From: Chelativorans salis
GTDB taxonomy: Bacteria; Pseudomonadota; Alphaproteobacteria; Rhizobiales; Rhizobiaceae
Direction: 5' to 3'
DNA: 64,000 bases
Assembly (NCBI RefSeq): GCF_025336525.1
Contig: NZ_JAOCZP010000003.1
Coordinates: 620,001 to 684,000, forward strand
A program made the position numbers and the translations under genes. Shown here one piece after another: positions 18,396 through 27,157 of this stretch (positions are counted from its first letter, which is position 1; each line of letters opens with the position of its first letter). The notes beneath the pieces were generated by a model. It saw nothing but the letters and a program-made list of their open reading frames with translations. It did not search any database and was not told where the DNA came from.

Positions 18396-19277
18396 TCAGT
18401 TCATCAGCCCGGCGTGGACCATCGCCGCGTCGATCTTCTCGGCGGTCGAGGCCTCCACGGTCACGAGCGGCAGCCGGACGGTGTTCTCCACCTTTCCAAG
18501 GCGCGACAACGCATATTTCGCGCCGCAAAGTCCCGGCTCTATGAACAGTGCCTTGTGCAGCGGCATCAGACGGTCCTGCAGGTCGATCGCCTTTTCCTTG
18601 TCGCCGTTCAGCGTGGCTTCCTGGAATTCGGAGCACAGCCGCGGCGCCACGTTGGCGGTCACCGAAATTGCGCCGACGCCGCCATGGGCGTTGAAGCCGA
18701 GTGCGGAGGCATCCTCGCCGGAAAGCTGGATGAAGTCCTTGCCGCAGGTAAGACGCTGCTCCGACACGCGGTCGACCTTGGCGGTGGCATCCTTGACGCC
18801 GACGATGTTCTTGAAATCGGCGGCGAGCCTTCCCATCGTCTCGGGCGTCATGTCGATGACCGAGCGCGGCGGGATGTTGTAGATGAGGATCGGCAACTTG
18901 GTGGCACGCGCCACGGCCGCGAAGTGCTCGTAAAGGCCCTCCTGGTTCGGCTTGTTATAATAGGGCGTGACGACAAGCACTGCATCCGCCCCCACCTTTT
19001 CCGCATGCTCGACGAAACCGATCGCCTCGCGCGTCGAATTGGAGCCGGCGCCGGCGATGACGGGGACGCGGCCAGCCGCCGCCTCCACACAAAGCCGCAC
19101 CACTTCGCGGTGCTCCTCATGAGTCAGTGTCGGGGATTCACCCGTCGTGCCCACCGGCACGAGGCCCTTCGAGCCTTCCTCGATCTGCCATTCGACAAAC
19201 GCGCGGAAGGCGTCTTTATCCAGGCTTCCATCCTGACGAAACGGCGTCACGAGCGCTGTGATGGAACCCCTGAACAT
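18396..19277 (-). CDS. dapA: 4-hydroxy-tetrahydrodipicolinate synthase
   Basis: Condenses pyruvate with aspartate semialdehyde in lysine and diaminopimelate synthesis. The Schiff-base Lys162 is in [10 protein letters not shown]; Tyr133 (LIYNIPPRS) and Thr44-Thr45 (GTTGES) are in place. Length 293 aa is standard. It is divergent from the lytic transglycosylase gene; both serve peptidoglycan metabolism. No lysine riboswitch-like structure was recognised upstream. Confidence 0.97.
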   Translation of the reverse strand: MFRGSITALVTPFRQDGSLDKDAFRAFVEWQIEEGSKGLVPVGTTGESPTLTHEEHREVVRLCVEAAAGRVPVIAGAGSNSTREAIGFVEHAEKVGADAVLVVTPYYNKPNQEGLYEHFAAVARATKLPILIYNIPPRSVIDMTPETMGRLAADFKNIVGVKDATAKVDRVSEQRLTCGKDFIQLSGEDASALGFNAHGGVGAISVTANVAPRLCSEFQEATLNGDKEKAIDLQDRLMPLHKALFIEPGLCGAKYALSRLGKVENTVRLPLVTVEASTAEKIDAAMVHAGLMN

Positions 19278-19514
19278 TTCCCGAAACTCCTCGATTGTGC
19301 TCCCGGCGCACCCCCTTCGACGGGCCGCCGACCGGGCTTCTACCCGATCATGGAGCGCGGCACCATAGTGTTGCCACGCTAAGCCCGCAAGAACCGCTTA
19401 GCGAATGGTTATTGGCACAGAGCCATCATGCCCGATAACCCTTCCTTAACGCGCTTTTCACTGCCCTCAAAATAGGATTGGGTAAGAATATCTGCGCATT
19501 CGTGGGATCGTTGG

Positions 19515-21587
19515 GTGGCAGAGTTGTTTAAGACGAAAGCGGCGCTGACGGCGTTGGCACTGGGGCTTTCCACACTGGGCATGGGGGCGCAGGCCGGAAG
19601 TCTCCCTGGCGAGGCACCGCTGCCCACGCCGCGCCCCTATGCGCCGCTGGACAAGGCGGCGATGGCCGCCTCGCTTCCCTTCGTCACCGGTATCCTCAAT
19701 CCGCAAGGGGACCTGGCCTTGTTGAAACAGGGCCTTCAAGCGCTGTCCAAAGGGGACGTTTCGGCCGCCAGAAGGACCCGCGAAGCGCTTAAGGAGAGGT
19801 CTCTCGATCACGCGATCATGGGCTGGGCCATCGCCCTTTCCAATGCCAGGGGCGTGCGCAGCCGGGAGATCGCCGAGATCACAGAAGCCCTTCCCGGCTG
19901 GCCCGGCATGGCGCGGCTGCGCGCCAACAGTGAACGCGCACTCTACCGCGAGAACCTGCCCCCCAGCGAGGTCATTGCCGCCTTTGGCGGCAAGCGCCCC
20001 GCCACCTATGAAGGAACCATAGCGCTCGCCCGCGCGCATACCGCCCTTGGCGACGAAGAGGCGGCCCGCGGCGCGGTGCTCTCCCCTTTCTGGCGCAGCG
20101 AAAAGCTGGAGCTGAAGGAGGAAATGGCGATCCTGAAGGAATTCGGCGGCGTGATACCGGCGGCGGACCACCGCCACCGGATGGAGCGCATGTTGTACGG
20201 TGACCGCATACGCTCGGCGGAACGGGTGGCGAAACGCGCCGGCGGCGAGGCGCTGACCCGCGCATGGGCAGCCGTCATCCGAAACCAGCGCGAGGCGGGC
20301 AAGCTGCTCGACGCGGTGCCGGAGAGCGAACGCACGGCCGGTTACGTGTTCGCCAAGGCGCGCTATCTGCGCAGGACCGGGAAGTTCCACGAGGCAGCGG
20401 AGGTGATGCGGTCGGCCCCGCGGGACGTTGCGAAGCTGGTCGATCCGGACGTCTGGTGGTTCGAGCGGCGAGTGCTGTCGCGCGAGCTCCTGGATATCGG
20501 CGAGGCGAAAACAGCCTACCGGATCGCCGCCGCCCATGTCGGTGGAAGCCGGACAAGCAAAGCGGATGCGGAATTCCATGCCGGCTGGTATGCGCTGCGC
20601 TACCTTGACGATGCCGAGACTGCCGCCCGCCATTTCGCCCGCATCGCCGACATCGCCGACGGGCCGATTTCCCGCGCGCGTGCCTTCTATTGGCTTGGCC
20701 GGGCGGCGGAGGCGGGCGGGCCCGGAGACGCCGAGGGCTACTATCAACAGGCCGCTGCCTATGGCACCGCCTTCTACGGCCAGCTCGCCGCCGCCAAGCT
20801 CGACCGCTCCATCCTCGACGCCGCCCATCCGGAGCCGACGGACCTGGAGCGCCGACAGTTTGCCGGACGCAGGATCGTACAGGCGATCCGGCGGCTGGAG
20901 GCGGCCGATCAGTACCGCTATGCCGGCATCCTCTATCGCGATCTTGCCGAGGAGCTTTCGAGCACCGGTGAGTTGACGCTTCTGGCGGCGATGGCGGAGA
21001 GCCGTGACAACCATTACCTGGCGCTGCGCATCGGCAAGGCCGCCGCCAGCCGCGGCCTGGAGATCGGCATGCTGGCGCATCCGGTGGGCGCCATACCGGC
21101 AAGCGCTTCCGTCTCGGACGCCGGCAAGGCGCTCGCCTACGCCATTGCGCGGCAGGAGAGCGAGTTCAACACGGGTGCGGTTTCCAGCGCCGGCGCGCGC
21201 GGGCTTCTGCAGCTCATGCCGGGGACGGCCAAGGCCATGGCGCGGAAAGCGGGCCTCGCCTACTCCGCCCCCCGGCTCACCACCGATGCCGGCTACAACA
21301 CAACGCTCGGCTCGGCCTACCTCAGCGAACAGCTCGGCCGCTTCGACGGCTCCTATATTCTTACCTTCGTCGGCTACAATGCCGGCCCGCGCCGCGCCCA
21401 GGAATGGATCAAGCGCTACGGCGACCCGCGCGGCGCGCCCATCGACGAGGTGGTAGACTGGATCGAACGTATTCCCTTCACCGAAACGCGTCACTACGTG
21501 CAGCGCGTGATGGAGAACTATCAGGTTTACAAGATGCGGTTGACCGGCCGCTTCGACATCGAGAAGGATCTGGTGGAGGGACGCTGA
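19515..21587 (+). CDS. Soluble lytic murein transglycosylase (Slt70-like)
   Basis: Periplasmic enzyme that cleaves peptidoglycan with 1,6-anhydro product formation. A signal peptide (LTALALGLSTLGMGAQAG) ends near residue 28. A long alpha-superhelical U/L domain follows, then the SLT catalytic domain from about 535: IARQESEFN with predicted catalytic Glu548, AGARGLLQLMPGTA and the late GYNAGPRR. The start is a GTG at 19515; a TTG at 19524 is an alternative. Length 690 aa. Confidence 0.92.
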   Translation: MAELFKTKAALTALALGLSTLGMGAQAGSLPGEAPLPTPRPYAPLDKAAMAASLPFVTGILNPQGDLALLKQGLQALSKGDVSAARRTREALKERSLDHAIMGWAIALSNARGVRSREIAEITEALPGWPGMARLRANSERALYRENLPPSEVIAAFGGKRPATYEGTIALARAHTALGDEEAARGAVLSPFWRSEKLELKEEMAILKEFGGVIPAADHRHRMERMLYGDRIRSAERVAKRAGGEALTRAWAAVIRNQREAGKLLDAVPESERTAGYVFAKARYLRRTGKFHEAAEVMRSAPRDVAKLVDPDVWWFERRVLSRELLDIGEAKTAYRIAAAHVGGSRTSKADAEFHAGWYALRYLDDAETAARHFARIADIADGPISRARAFYWLGRAAEAGGPGDAEGYYQQAAAYGTAFYGQLAAAKLDRSILDAAHPEPTDLERRQFAGRRIVQAIRRLEAADQYRYAGILYRDLAEELSSTGELTLLAAMAESRDNHYLALRIGKAAASRGLEIGMLAHPVGAIPASASVSDAGKALAYAIARQESEFNTGAVSSAGARGLLQLMPGTAKAMARKAGLAYSAPRLTTDAGYNTTLGSAYLSEQLGRFDGSYILTFVGYNAGPRRAQEWIKRYGDPRGAPIDEVVDWIERIPFTETRHYVQRVMENYQVYKMRLTGRFDIEKDLVEGR

Positions 21588-21600
21588 AGAGCCGACACGG

Positions 21601-22503
21601 ATGGGGAGCGGGGCTTTGGGGGACGGTTTTTCCGATTTTTTCTACACGTCCAACGATGGGCTGAGGCTGCACGCCCGCATCTACGGCAATAGGCAGGACG
21701 ACAGGCCGCCCGTGGTCTGCCTGCCCGGCCTGACGCGCAACGCCGGCGATTTTCACGCCCTTGCCCTTGCACTCTCAGGCAACGAAAAGACGCCGCGCCA
21801 GGTCATCGCTTTCGATTATCGCGGGCGCGGCCGGTCGGAGTATGACCGCGACTGGCGCAACTACACGATTGCGACCGAGGCCGCCGATATTTCCGCCGGG
21901 CTGACGGTGCTGGGCGTCGAATATGCCACCTTCTTCGGCACCTCGCGCGGTGGGCTCATCATCATGGCGCTGGCGGCAATGCGGCCGGCGGCGCTGAAGG
22001 CGGCGGTGCTCAACGATATCGGGCCTGTCGTCGAGGGGGCGGGGCTGGCGCATATCCGCAGCTATCTGGAGAACGCGCCGAAGCCGCAGAGCATCGAGGA
22101 GGCCGTCCGCCTGCAGAAGGCGACGCACGGGCAGGCCTTCTCCGCACTTTCTAAGGCGGACTGGGAACGCCACACGCGGGCCCTCTACCGCACGGAAAAC
22201 GGCCGCCTTACGGCCGACTACGACCCGCGCCTCGTCAAGACGCTGCGGGAAATAGACCTCAGCCTGCCGCTGCCGGCCATCTGGCCGCAATTCGAGGGGC
22301 TGGGAGGCATCCCGGTGCTCGCGATCCGCGGCGCCAACTCGGCGCTTCTGTCGGCCGAGACTTTCGCGGAGATGGCGCGCCGGCACCCGCGCCTCGAGCC
22401 GATCACCGTCGAGGGCCAGGGTCACGCGCCACTTCTGGAGACGGCCGACCTGCCACGCCGCATCAGCGCCTTCCTGGCACGCGCCGAAAAGGCAGCGCGG
22501 TAA
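21601..22503 (+). CDS. Alpha/beta hydrolase
   Basis: A 300-aa serine hydrolase. The nucleophile elbow is GTSRGG with Ser115, the oxyanion region includes LPGLTRNAGDF and the catalytic His is in VEGQGHAPLLE near residue 280. The FDYRGRGRSEYD stretch is typical of the family. It begins 13 bases after slt, so read-through is possible. Substrate unknown; esterase, lactonase or epoxide-type activity cannot be told apart. Confidence 0.87.
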   Translation: MGSGALGDGFSDFFYTSNDGLRLHARIYGNRQDDRPPVVCLPGLTRNAGDFHALALALSGNEKTPRQVIAFDYRGRGRSEYDRDWRNYTIATEAADISAGLTVLGVEYATFFGTSRGGLIIMALAAMRPAALKAAVLNDIGPVVEGAGLAHIRSYLENAPKPQSIEEAVRLQKATHGQAFSALSKADWERHTRALYRTENGRLTADYDPRLVKTLREIDLSLPLPAIWPQFEGLGGIPVLAIRGANSALLSAETFAEMARRHPRLEPITVEGQGHAPLLETADLPRRISAFLARAEKAAR

Positions 22504-22526
22504 GGCGAACGGAACCAGCAAAGAAA

Positions 22527-22552
22527 AACCCGGCGGGCAAGCCCGCCGGGTT
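22527..22552. terminator. Bidirectional hairpin terminator
   Basis: A perfect 12-bp stem (AACCCGGCGGGC/GCCCGCCGGGTT) with a two-base AA loop lies between the convergent hydrolase and porin genes. It is flanked by A-rich sequence on the left and TTCTTTC on the right, so it can stop transcripts from both sides. Confidence 0.85.
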
Positions 22553-22578
22553 CTTTCAAGCCTGTCTTCTAACCGAGA

Positions 22579-23598
22579 TTAGAAGTTGCGGTCGAAGCGC
22601 AGGAAGCCGCCGAAGTGACCGTCGTCGGCGCTGTCGCCATCGTAGTAGTTGACGGCGAGCTTGGTGTTGAAGTTCTCGACGAGCGCGTAGTCGATCACCG
22701 CACCAGCGGCCCAGTCGTCAGCACCGCTGAAGTGGTTGTCGGCGAAGTACTGAGCGCCGGCACCGACCGAGAGCCTCGGCGTGGCAGCAAACTTCAGGTA
22801 GCCGCCGGCCGACCACTCGTAACCGCCCACGCTGTCGGGATGACCGACCGAGTAGAAGTTGTCGTCGGACTCGTAGGTGCCCAGAAGCTCGAGCGAGATC
22901 TGCTCGGTGGCGTTGATCTTGGCGATCGCCTTGGCGGCCCACTCTTCGGCCGTGGCGTCGTAAGCGCCCCACAGGTTCACGCTGCCCCAGGCCTGAGCGA
23001 CACCGAGGTTGCCGACCACGTTCGGCGTGTAGTCCTCGTTGTAGTCGGCCTCTTCGAGCGCCACGGTGACGAAGACGCCGTTGGCGGCATCGAAGGTGTA
23101 GCGGATGAAGTGGGCACGGTCGCCGCCGCCGCTATCGAACTCGCCGGAGAGGCCGGCGTCGTACAGCGTGTCGCTGAGACCCATGGCGAGGCCGCCGAGC
23201 GAGATGATGCCCTGCTGCAGACGGACGAAATTATCCGGGTCGCCAGCATCGTTGAAGATGCCGTTAATGCCACTCTGGGTGTCGGCGCGCAGTTCGATGA
23301 AGCCGCCGAGGGTGCCGAACTCGGTCTCCGAGCGGGCGTCGACGGTGAGCGTGCCACGGGCAAGCTTGCGCCAGCCGTCGTCTTCCTCGTCCCAGTCGAT
23401 CTGGTAACGGACGTAGCCGCCGATCTTCAGGCAGGTCTCGGTCCCCGGGATGTAGAAGAAGCCTGCGCCGTAGACGTCACAGACGCGGACATATTCCATC
23501 GGCTCCGGCTCCGGAACGAAGATGGCATCGGCCGCCTGGGCGCCCGTCGTGGCGGCCATGGCGGCCGCGGAGCCAATGAGAAGGCTCTTAATGTTCAT
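22579..23598 (-). CDS. Porin, Omp2b/Omp2a-like (Porin_2 family)
   Basis: Outer-membrane general diffusion porin, 339 aa. The signal peptide is MNIKSLLIGSAAAMAATTGA, ending ...AQA near residue 22. The mature chain starts with EPEPMEYVRVCDVYG and ends in the beta-barrel signature Phe (FLRFDRNF). The loop DAANGVFVTVALEEAD and the CLKIGGYVRYQIDW region are typical of alphaproteobacterial Porin_2. The ATG at 23598 follows GGAGG; the frame extends upstream to 23778 without need. It is divergent from the near-identical porin at 24353, as omp2a/omp2b are in Brucella. Confidence 0.93.
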   Translation of the reverse strand: MNIKSLLIGSAAAMAATTGAQAADAIFVPEPEPMEYVRVCDVYGAGFFYIPGTETCLKIGGYVRYQIDWDEEDDGWRKLARGTLTVDARSETEFGTLGGFIELRADTQSGINGIFNDAGDPDNFVRLQQGIISLGGLAMGLSDTLYDAGLSGEFDSGGGDRAHFIRYTFDAANGVFVTVALEEADYNEDYTPNVVGNLGVAQAWGSVNLWGAYDATAEEWAAKAIAKINATEQISLELLGTYESDDNFYSVGHPDSVGGYEWSAGGYLKFAATPRLSVGAGAQYFADNHFSGADDWAAGAVIDYALVENFNTKLAVNYYDGDSADDGHFGGFLRFDRNF

Positions 23599-24096
23599 TT
23601 TCTGACCTCCAGTCAAAAGTTCTAAATACGGGTCTGGGCTTTTTGCTGAAGGACAGCGTTCCCTGCCCCATCCCCACTTACGAAAAAGTTGCGCCCCCGG
23701 CGCTCCTTCTTCTGTGGCGACATTACTCACGCCACGCCGGGGATCAACCGCGATTGCCGCGCCTGTGCCGTCACGCACACTCTATCGGCGATACCTGTTG
23801 CACAAAAGCCACGTTTGGAACGGCTACGGTAATAAATCCTTAAGATTACGGAGCGGCTTACGGTAATGCGCGCCGGAAATTTACCCCCTTTTCGCTTCGC
23901 CGGGCAACGCGAAAGGGCGAATCGTATGCATTGAACTTGCACCGGCGGGCGCCCATCTGCGTTTTCGTGGCCAGCGCGATTCGCGGCGCGGCCGGAAGGT
24001 GGAAGAGGCGCCTGGGGCGTTGCGGCCTCATTGTACTGTGCGAAGCATGCAAGACATGTTGATTGTGCCGCCGCTTTTCTTTATCCAGCCTGCCAC
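23599..24096. other. Intergenic, porin 1 to tRNA-Ser
   Basis: This 498-bp stretch holds the promoter region of the minus-strand porin and the leader of the tRNA gene. It includes an A/T-richer part near 23830-23860. No open frame of credible coding character is present on either strand, and no further RNA gene was recognised. Confidence 0.6.
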
Positions 24097-24187
24097 GGAG
24101 AGGTGGCCGAGTGGTCGAAGGCGCTCCCCTGCTAAGGGAGTAGGCTCCAAAAGGGCCTCGTGGGTTCGAATCCCATCCTCTCCGCCA
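24097..24187 (+). tRNA. tRNA-Ser (anticodon GCU)
   Basis: A complete class II tRNA of 91 bases. The acceptor stem GGAGAGG pairs with CCTCTCC, followed by discriminator G and an encoded CCA. The anticodon stem CTCCC/GGGAG holds the loop CTGCTAA, so the anticodon is GCT (24131-24133), reading serine AGC/AGU. A long variable arm (AGGCTCC...GGGCCT) and the T-loop GGTTCGAATCC are clear. It lies between the divergent porins. Confidence 0.97.
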
Positions 24188-24352
24188 GCCTTCGCAAAGG
24201 GGGCTGCCAGACCGTTTCGCCGCCCTTGAACGCTCCTTTCCCTCGAAATCCGTCCTTTCCTCCGACAGCGCGGAATCTCCATTCCGATTCTGTCTCCAAG
24301 CAAAATCAATCACTTCCGACCTCCGGCTGCGATTCAGACTGGAGGTCAGAAA

Positions 24353-25396
24353 ATGAACATTAAGAGCCTTCTCATTGGCTCCGCGGCCGCCATGGCCGCC
24401 ACGACGGGCGCCCAGGCGGCCGATGCCATCTTCGTTCCGGAGCCGGAGCCGATGGAATATGTCCGCGTCTGTGACGTCTACGGCGCAGGCTTCTTCTACA
24501 TCCCGGGGACCGAGACCTGCCTGAAGATCGGCGGATACGTCCGCTACCAGATCGACTGGTCCGAGGGCGACGACGGCTGGCGCAAGCTTGCCCGTGGCGA
24601 CCTGACGATCGACGCCCGCTCGGAGACCGAGTTCGGCACTCTTGGTGGCTTCATCGAGTTCCGCGCTGATTCCTACTCGGGCATCTCGACGCCAGACTTC
24701 GCAGCGATCGATCCTGCCCTCGCTCCGCTGAGCAGCGTCGGTGCGGGTATCACCCGCGGCGTCTACCTGCAGCAGGCGATCATCTCGCTCGGTGGCCTCG
24801 CCATGGGTTACAGCGACACGCTGTATGACGCCGGTCTGTCGGGTGAATTTGATTCCGGTGGCGGTTCTTCCATCCACTTCATCCGCTACACGTTCGATGC
24901 CGCCAACGGCGTCTTCGTCACCGTGGCGCTTGAAGAGGCTGATGACAACCTCGACTACACGCCGAACGTGGTCGGCAATATCGGCGTAGCCCAGGGCTGG
25001 GGCGCTGTGAACGTCTGGGCCGCTTACGACGCCACGGCCGAAGAGTGGGCCGCCAAGGCGATCGCCAAGATCAACGCCACCGAGCAGCTCTCGCTCGAGC
25101 TTCTGGGCACCTATGAGTCCGACAGCAGCTTCTACTCGGTCACGCGCGGCGGCTACGAGTGGTCGGCCGGCGGCTACCTGAAGTTCGCCGCCACGCAGAG
25201 GCTCTCGGTCGGTGCCGGCGCTCAGTACTTCGCCGACAACCACCTCACCGGCAACGACGACTGGGCCGCTGGTGCGGTGATCGACTACGCGCTCGTCGAG
25301 AACTTCAACACCAAGCTCGCAATCAACTACAACGACGGCGACAGCTTCGACGACGGCACGTTCAGCGGCTTCATCCGCTTCGACCGCAACTTCTAA
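24353..25396 (+). CDS. Porin, Omp2a/Omp2b-like (Porin_2 family), second copy
   Basis: Outer-membrane porin of 347 aa, a paralogue of the gene at 22579. The first 60 or so codons are almost base-for-base identical to the other copy, as are the last part of the barrel and the Phe terminus (FIRFDRNF). The middle differs, notably an insertion around GISTPDFAAIDPALAPLSSV. The ribosome site GGAGG and the bases around the ATG are shared. It is followed by a strong hairpin. Confidence 0.93.
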   Translation: MNIKSLLIGSAAAMAATTGAQAADAIFVPEPEPMEYVRVCDVYGAGFFYIPGTETCLKIGGYVRYQIDWSEGDDGWRKLARGDLTIDARSETEFGTLGGFIEFRADSYSGISTPDFAAIDPALAPLSSVGAGITRGVYLQQAIISLGGLAMGYSDTLYDAGLSGEFDSGGGSSIHFIRYTFDAANGVFVTVALEEADDNLDYTPNVVGNIGVAQGWGAVNVWAAYDATAEEWAAKAIAKINATEQLSLELLGTYESDSSFYSVTRGGYEWSAGGYLKFAATQRLSVGAGAQYFADNHLTGNDDWAAGAVIDYALVENFNTKLAINYNDGDSFDDGTFSGFIRFDRNF

Positions 25397-25788
25397 GCGG
25401 TCCAAACCTCGGCGCCCGGTGGCTTCGGCCACCGGGCGTTGCATCTCCGTTCTATCCCAAGTAGCCTTGTTATGGAATATAACTACACGTTAGTTCGTGT
25501 GATGGGGCATTAGGGGGGACTGAATGGTGACTTGGTGCAAAAAGGGGTGGTCTGTATTTTTCCCGTTGGGGAACGGTGCAAATGCAGAAGAGTGCAGCCA
25601 TGGTTCACCAAAAAATTTCTGGGCTGGTGTCAAAAAAATAGCGGCCTTTATGGCCGGCGGCGCCAGACAAACGAGTTTAAGGCTGCAAGAGGACGGAGAT
25701 GCGTCGCATACCACGGACACAGTCCGCGGTTACGCGATAACCTGCTGATAATACTGAATAATTTCTCCAGCAGAGCGTCTCGGTCACT
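25397..25788. other. Intergenic before integrase
   Basis: After the porin terminator this 392-bp region drops in G+C and contains homopolymer runs (AAAAAGGGG, TTTTTCCC, AAAAAATTT). A 74-codon frame at 25524-25748 has no convincing ribosome site or coding character and I do not call it. It may be the edge of an inserted segment carrying the integrase. Confidence 0.5.
25413..25438 (+). terminator. Hairpin terminator of second porin
   Basis: An 11-bp perfect stem (CGCCCGGTGGC/GCCACCGGGCG) closed by a stable TTCG tetraloop begins 17 bases after the porin stop. It is followed by a short T/C-rich run. Confidence 0.8.
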
Positions 25789-26748
25789 ATGTCTCAGAAT
25801 CTGCATGCCGTTGGCAGCGACAACGATGAATGGGTCACGGGCCCGGTAGCCGATTATTCGGTGACGTTCAGCAGCACGCCGTTGCGGGTTGTCGATACGT
25901 TCAACCTCAAGGAGCTCTTCGCCAAATTCGGCGACGTTCTCTGGGAGCCGGGAAGACACAAATACAACGTGACCTCGTTCATCGGTGAACTGGATGAGCT
26001 GCTGCTCGGCAGGCGCTTCAGCGCCTTCGATCAGGAAACGCTCGACGACCTGATCGGCAAACTGCGCTCCCGCGGGAACAGCAATGCGACCATCAACAGA
26101 AAGATGGCAGCGCTGAGCAAGTTGCTGCGGAAGGCGTATAAGATGGGGTGCATCCACAGCCTGCCGGAGTTCCGGCGGCAGAAAGAGAGAGCGGGGAGGA
26201 TCCGCTTCCTCGACATGGAAGAGGAGAAGAGGCTGTTCGCTGCCATCCGTACGCGCAGCGAAGATGCCTATAGGCTGTGCGTTTTCCTGGTCGACACGGG
26301 TTGCCGGCTGGGCGAGGCACTGGGTCTTACCTGGAACGACGTGCAGGGCGGGCGCGCCAGCTTCTGGATCACCAAATCCGCACGCAGCCGCACCGTTCCC
26401 ATGACAGCCCGCGCGCAAAGCGCCGTAAAGATCCCCAAGAACGGGCACAAGGGCCCCTTCGCCATGCTGCAGCAGGCGCCTTTCCGTGCCATTTGGAACG
26501 AGGCCAAGGCCGAGGTCGGCCTGGGGAGCGATACCCAGGTGGTGCCGCACGTGCTGCGCCACACCTGCGCCTCCCGACTGGTACAGGGCGGAATCGACAT
26601 GCGCCGTGTGCAAATGTGGCTCGGCCACCAGACCCTGCAGATGACAATGCGCTACGCTCACCTGGCGACAAGCGACCTCGACCCTTGCGTCGACGTGCTC
26701 GAATTGAGCTGCAGGAAGCCTGCGAAGAAAAGTGCCGCGGCTGGCTAA
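25789..26748 (+). CDS. Tyrosine recombinase (site-specific integrase)
   Basis: A 319-aa phage-type integrase. All catalytic residues are present: Arg173 (DTGCRLGEA), Lys196 (WITKSARSR), His254 and Arg257 (HVLRHT), His280 (WLGHQ) and nucleophile Tyr289 (RYAHL). An N-terminal SAM-like core-binding domain covers about 36-125. There is no clear ribosome site. It stands alone, 1.6 kb from tRNA-Ser, with no excisionase, phage or conjugation genes nearby, so it is either an island remnant or a domesticated recombinase. Confidence 0.9.
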   Translation: MSQNLHAVGSDNDEWVTGPVADYSVTFSSTPLRVVDTFNLKELFAKFGDVLWEPGRHKYNVTSFIGELDELLLGRRFSAFDQETLDDLIGKLRSRGNSNATINRKMAALSKLLRKAYKMGCIHSLPEFRRQKERAGRIRFLDMEEEKRLFAAIRTRSEDAYRLCVFLVDTGCRLGEALGLTWNDVQGGRASFWITKSARSRTVPMTARAQSAVKIPKNGHKGPFAMLQQAPFRAIWNEAKAEVGLGSDTQVVPHVLRHTCASRLVQGGIDMRRVQMWLGHQTLQMTMRYAHLATSDLDPCVDVLELSCRKPAKKSAAAG

Positions 26749-26782
26749 GGCGCGATGAGGTTCGTTCCGTGGGGGCGACGTT

Positions 26783-27016
26783 CCCCTCGCTTGCGACTTC
26801 TAACACTTAGCCTCCGCTTCGCTCCGGCTAAGTTATTGAAATCACTTTCTCTCCCGCAAGGGGAGAGATAGGCGCGAATTGCACCGTCTCGGCAAAATCT
26901 CCAGCGTTGGCGATTGCCGCAAAGGGTCATGCAAGCGTTATCTCTCCCCTTGCGGGAGAGAAAGCGATTTCTTGGGTTTAGCAAAGTTAAGTCCTTAGAA
27001 ATCGCAAGTGAGGGGT
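26783..27016. repeat. Large palindromic element downstream of integrase
   Basis: Imperfect inverted arms of about 85 bp (about 26783-26870 and 26939-27016) end in CCCCTC(G/A)CTTGCGA(C/T)TTCTAA and meet around CTTTCTCTCCCGCAAGGGGAGAGATA and its inverted copy. The total length is about 235 bp. It fills the 409-bp gap between the integrase and the aminotransferase gene; the rest of the gap has no gene. It looks like a miniature inverted-repeat element. Confidence 0.8.
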
Positions 27017-27157
27017 AAAACCTCAGCCCCTACCGGATAGATCTCGGCAAACTGACGAAAGACCGGGAGTCATCCTCGTCGCCTAATCGCCGCATCCGCT
27101 TTGCACCGGCGCGCCAACCCTTTAAAGAAAACATTCCACCACGCCAAAAAACCCGAA

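Noticed and set aside
19278-19514. Lysine riboswitch upstream of dapA
   Set aside because: No lysine-riboswitch core or regulatory hairpins were recognisable.
19467-21494. 675-codon minus-strand frame opposite slt
   Set aside because: The catalytic transglycosylase motifs are on the plus strand.
25524-25748. 74-codon frame before the integrase
   Set aside because: No ribosome site and no recognisable feature.
24188-27016. Attachment-site duplicate of the tRNA-Ser 3' end
   Set aside because: No copy of the last 15-20 bases of the tRNA was found downstream in the window.
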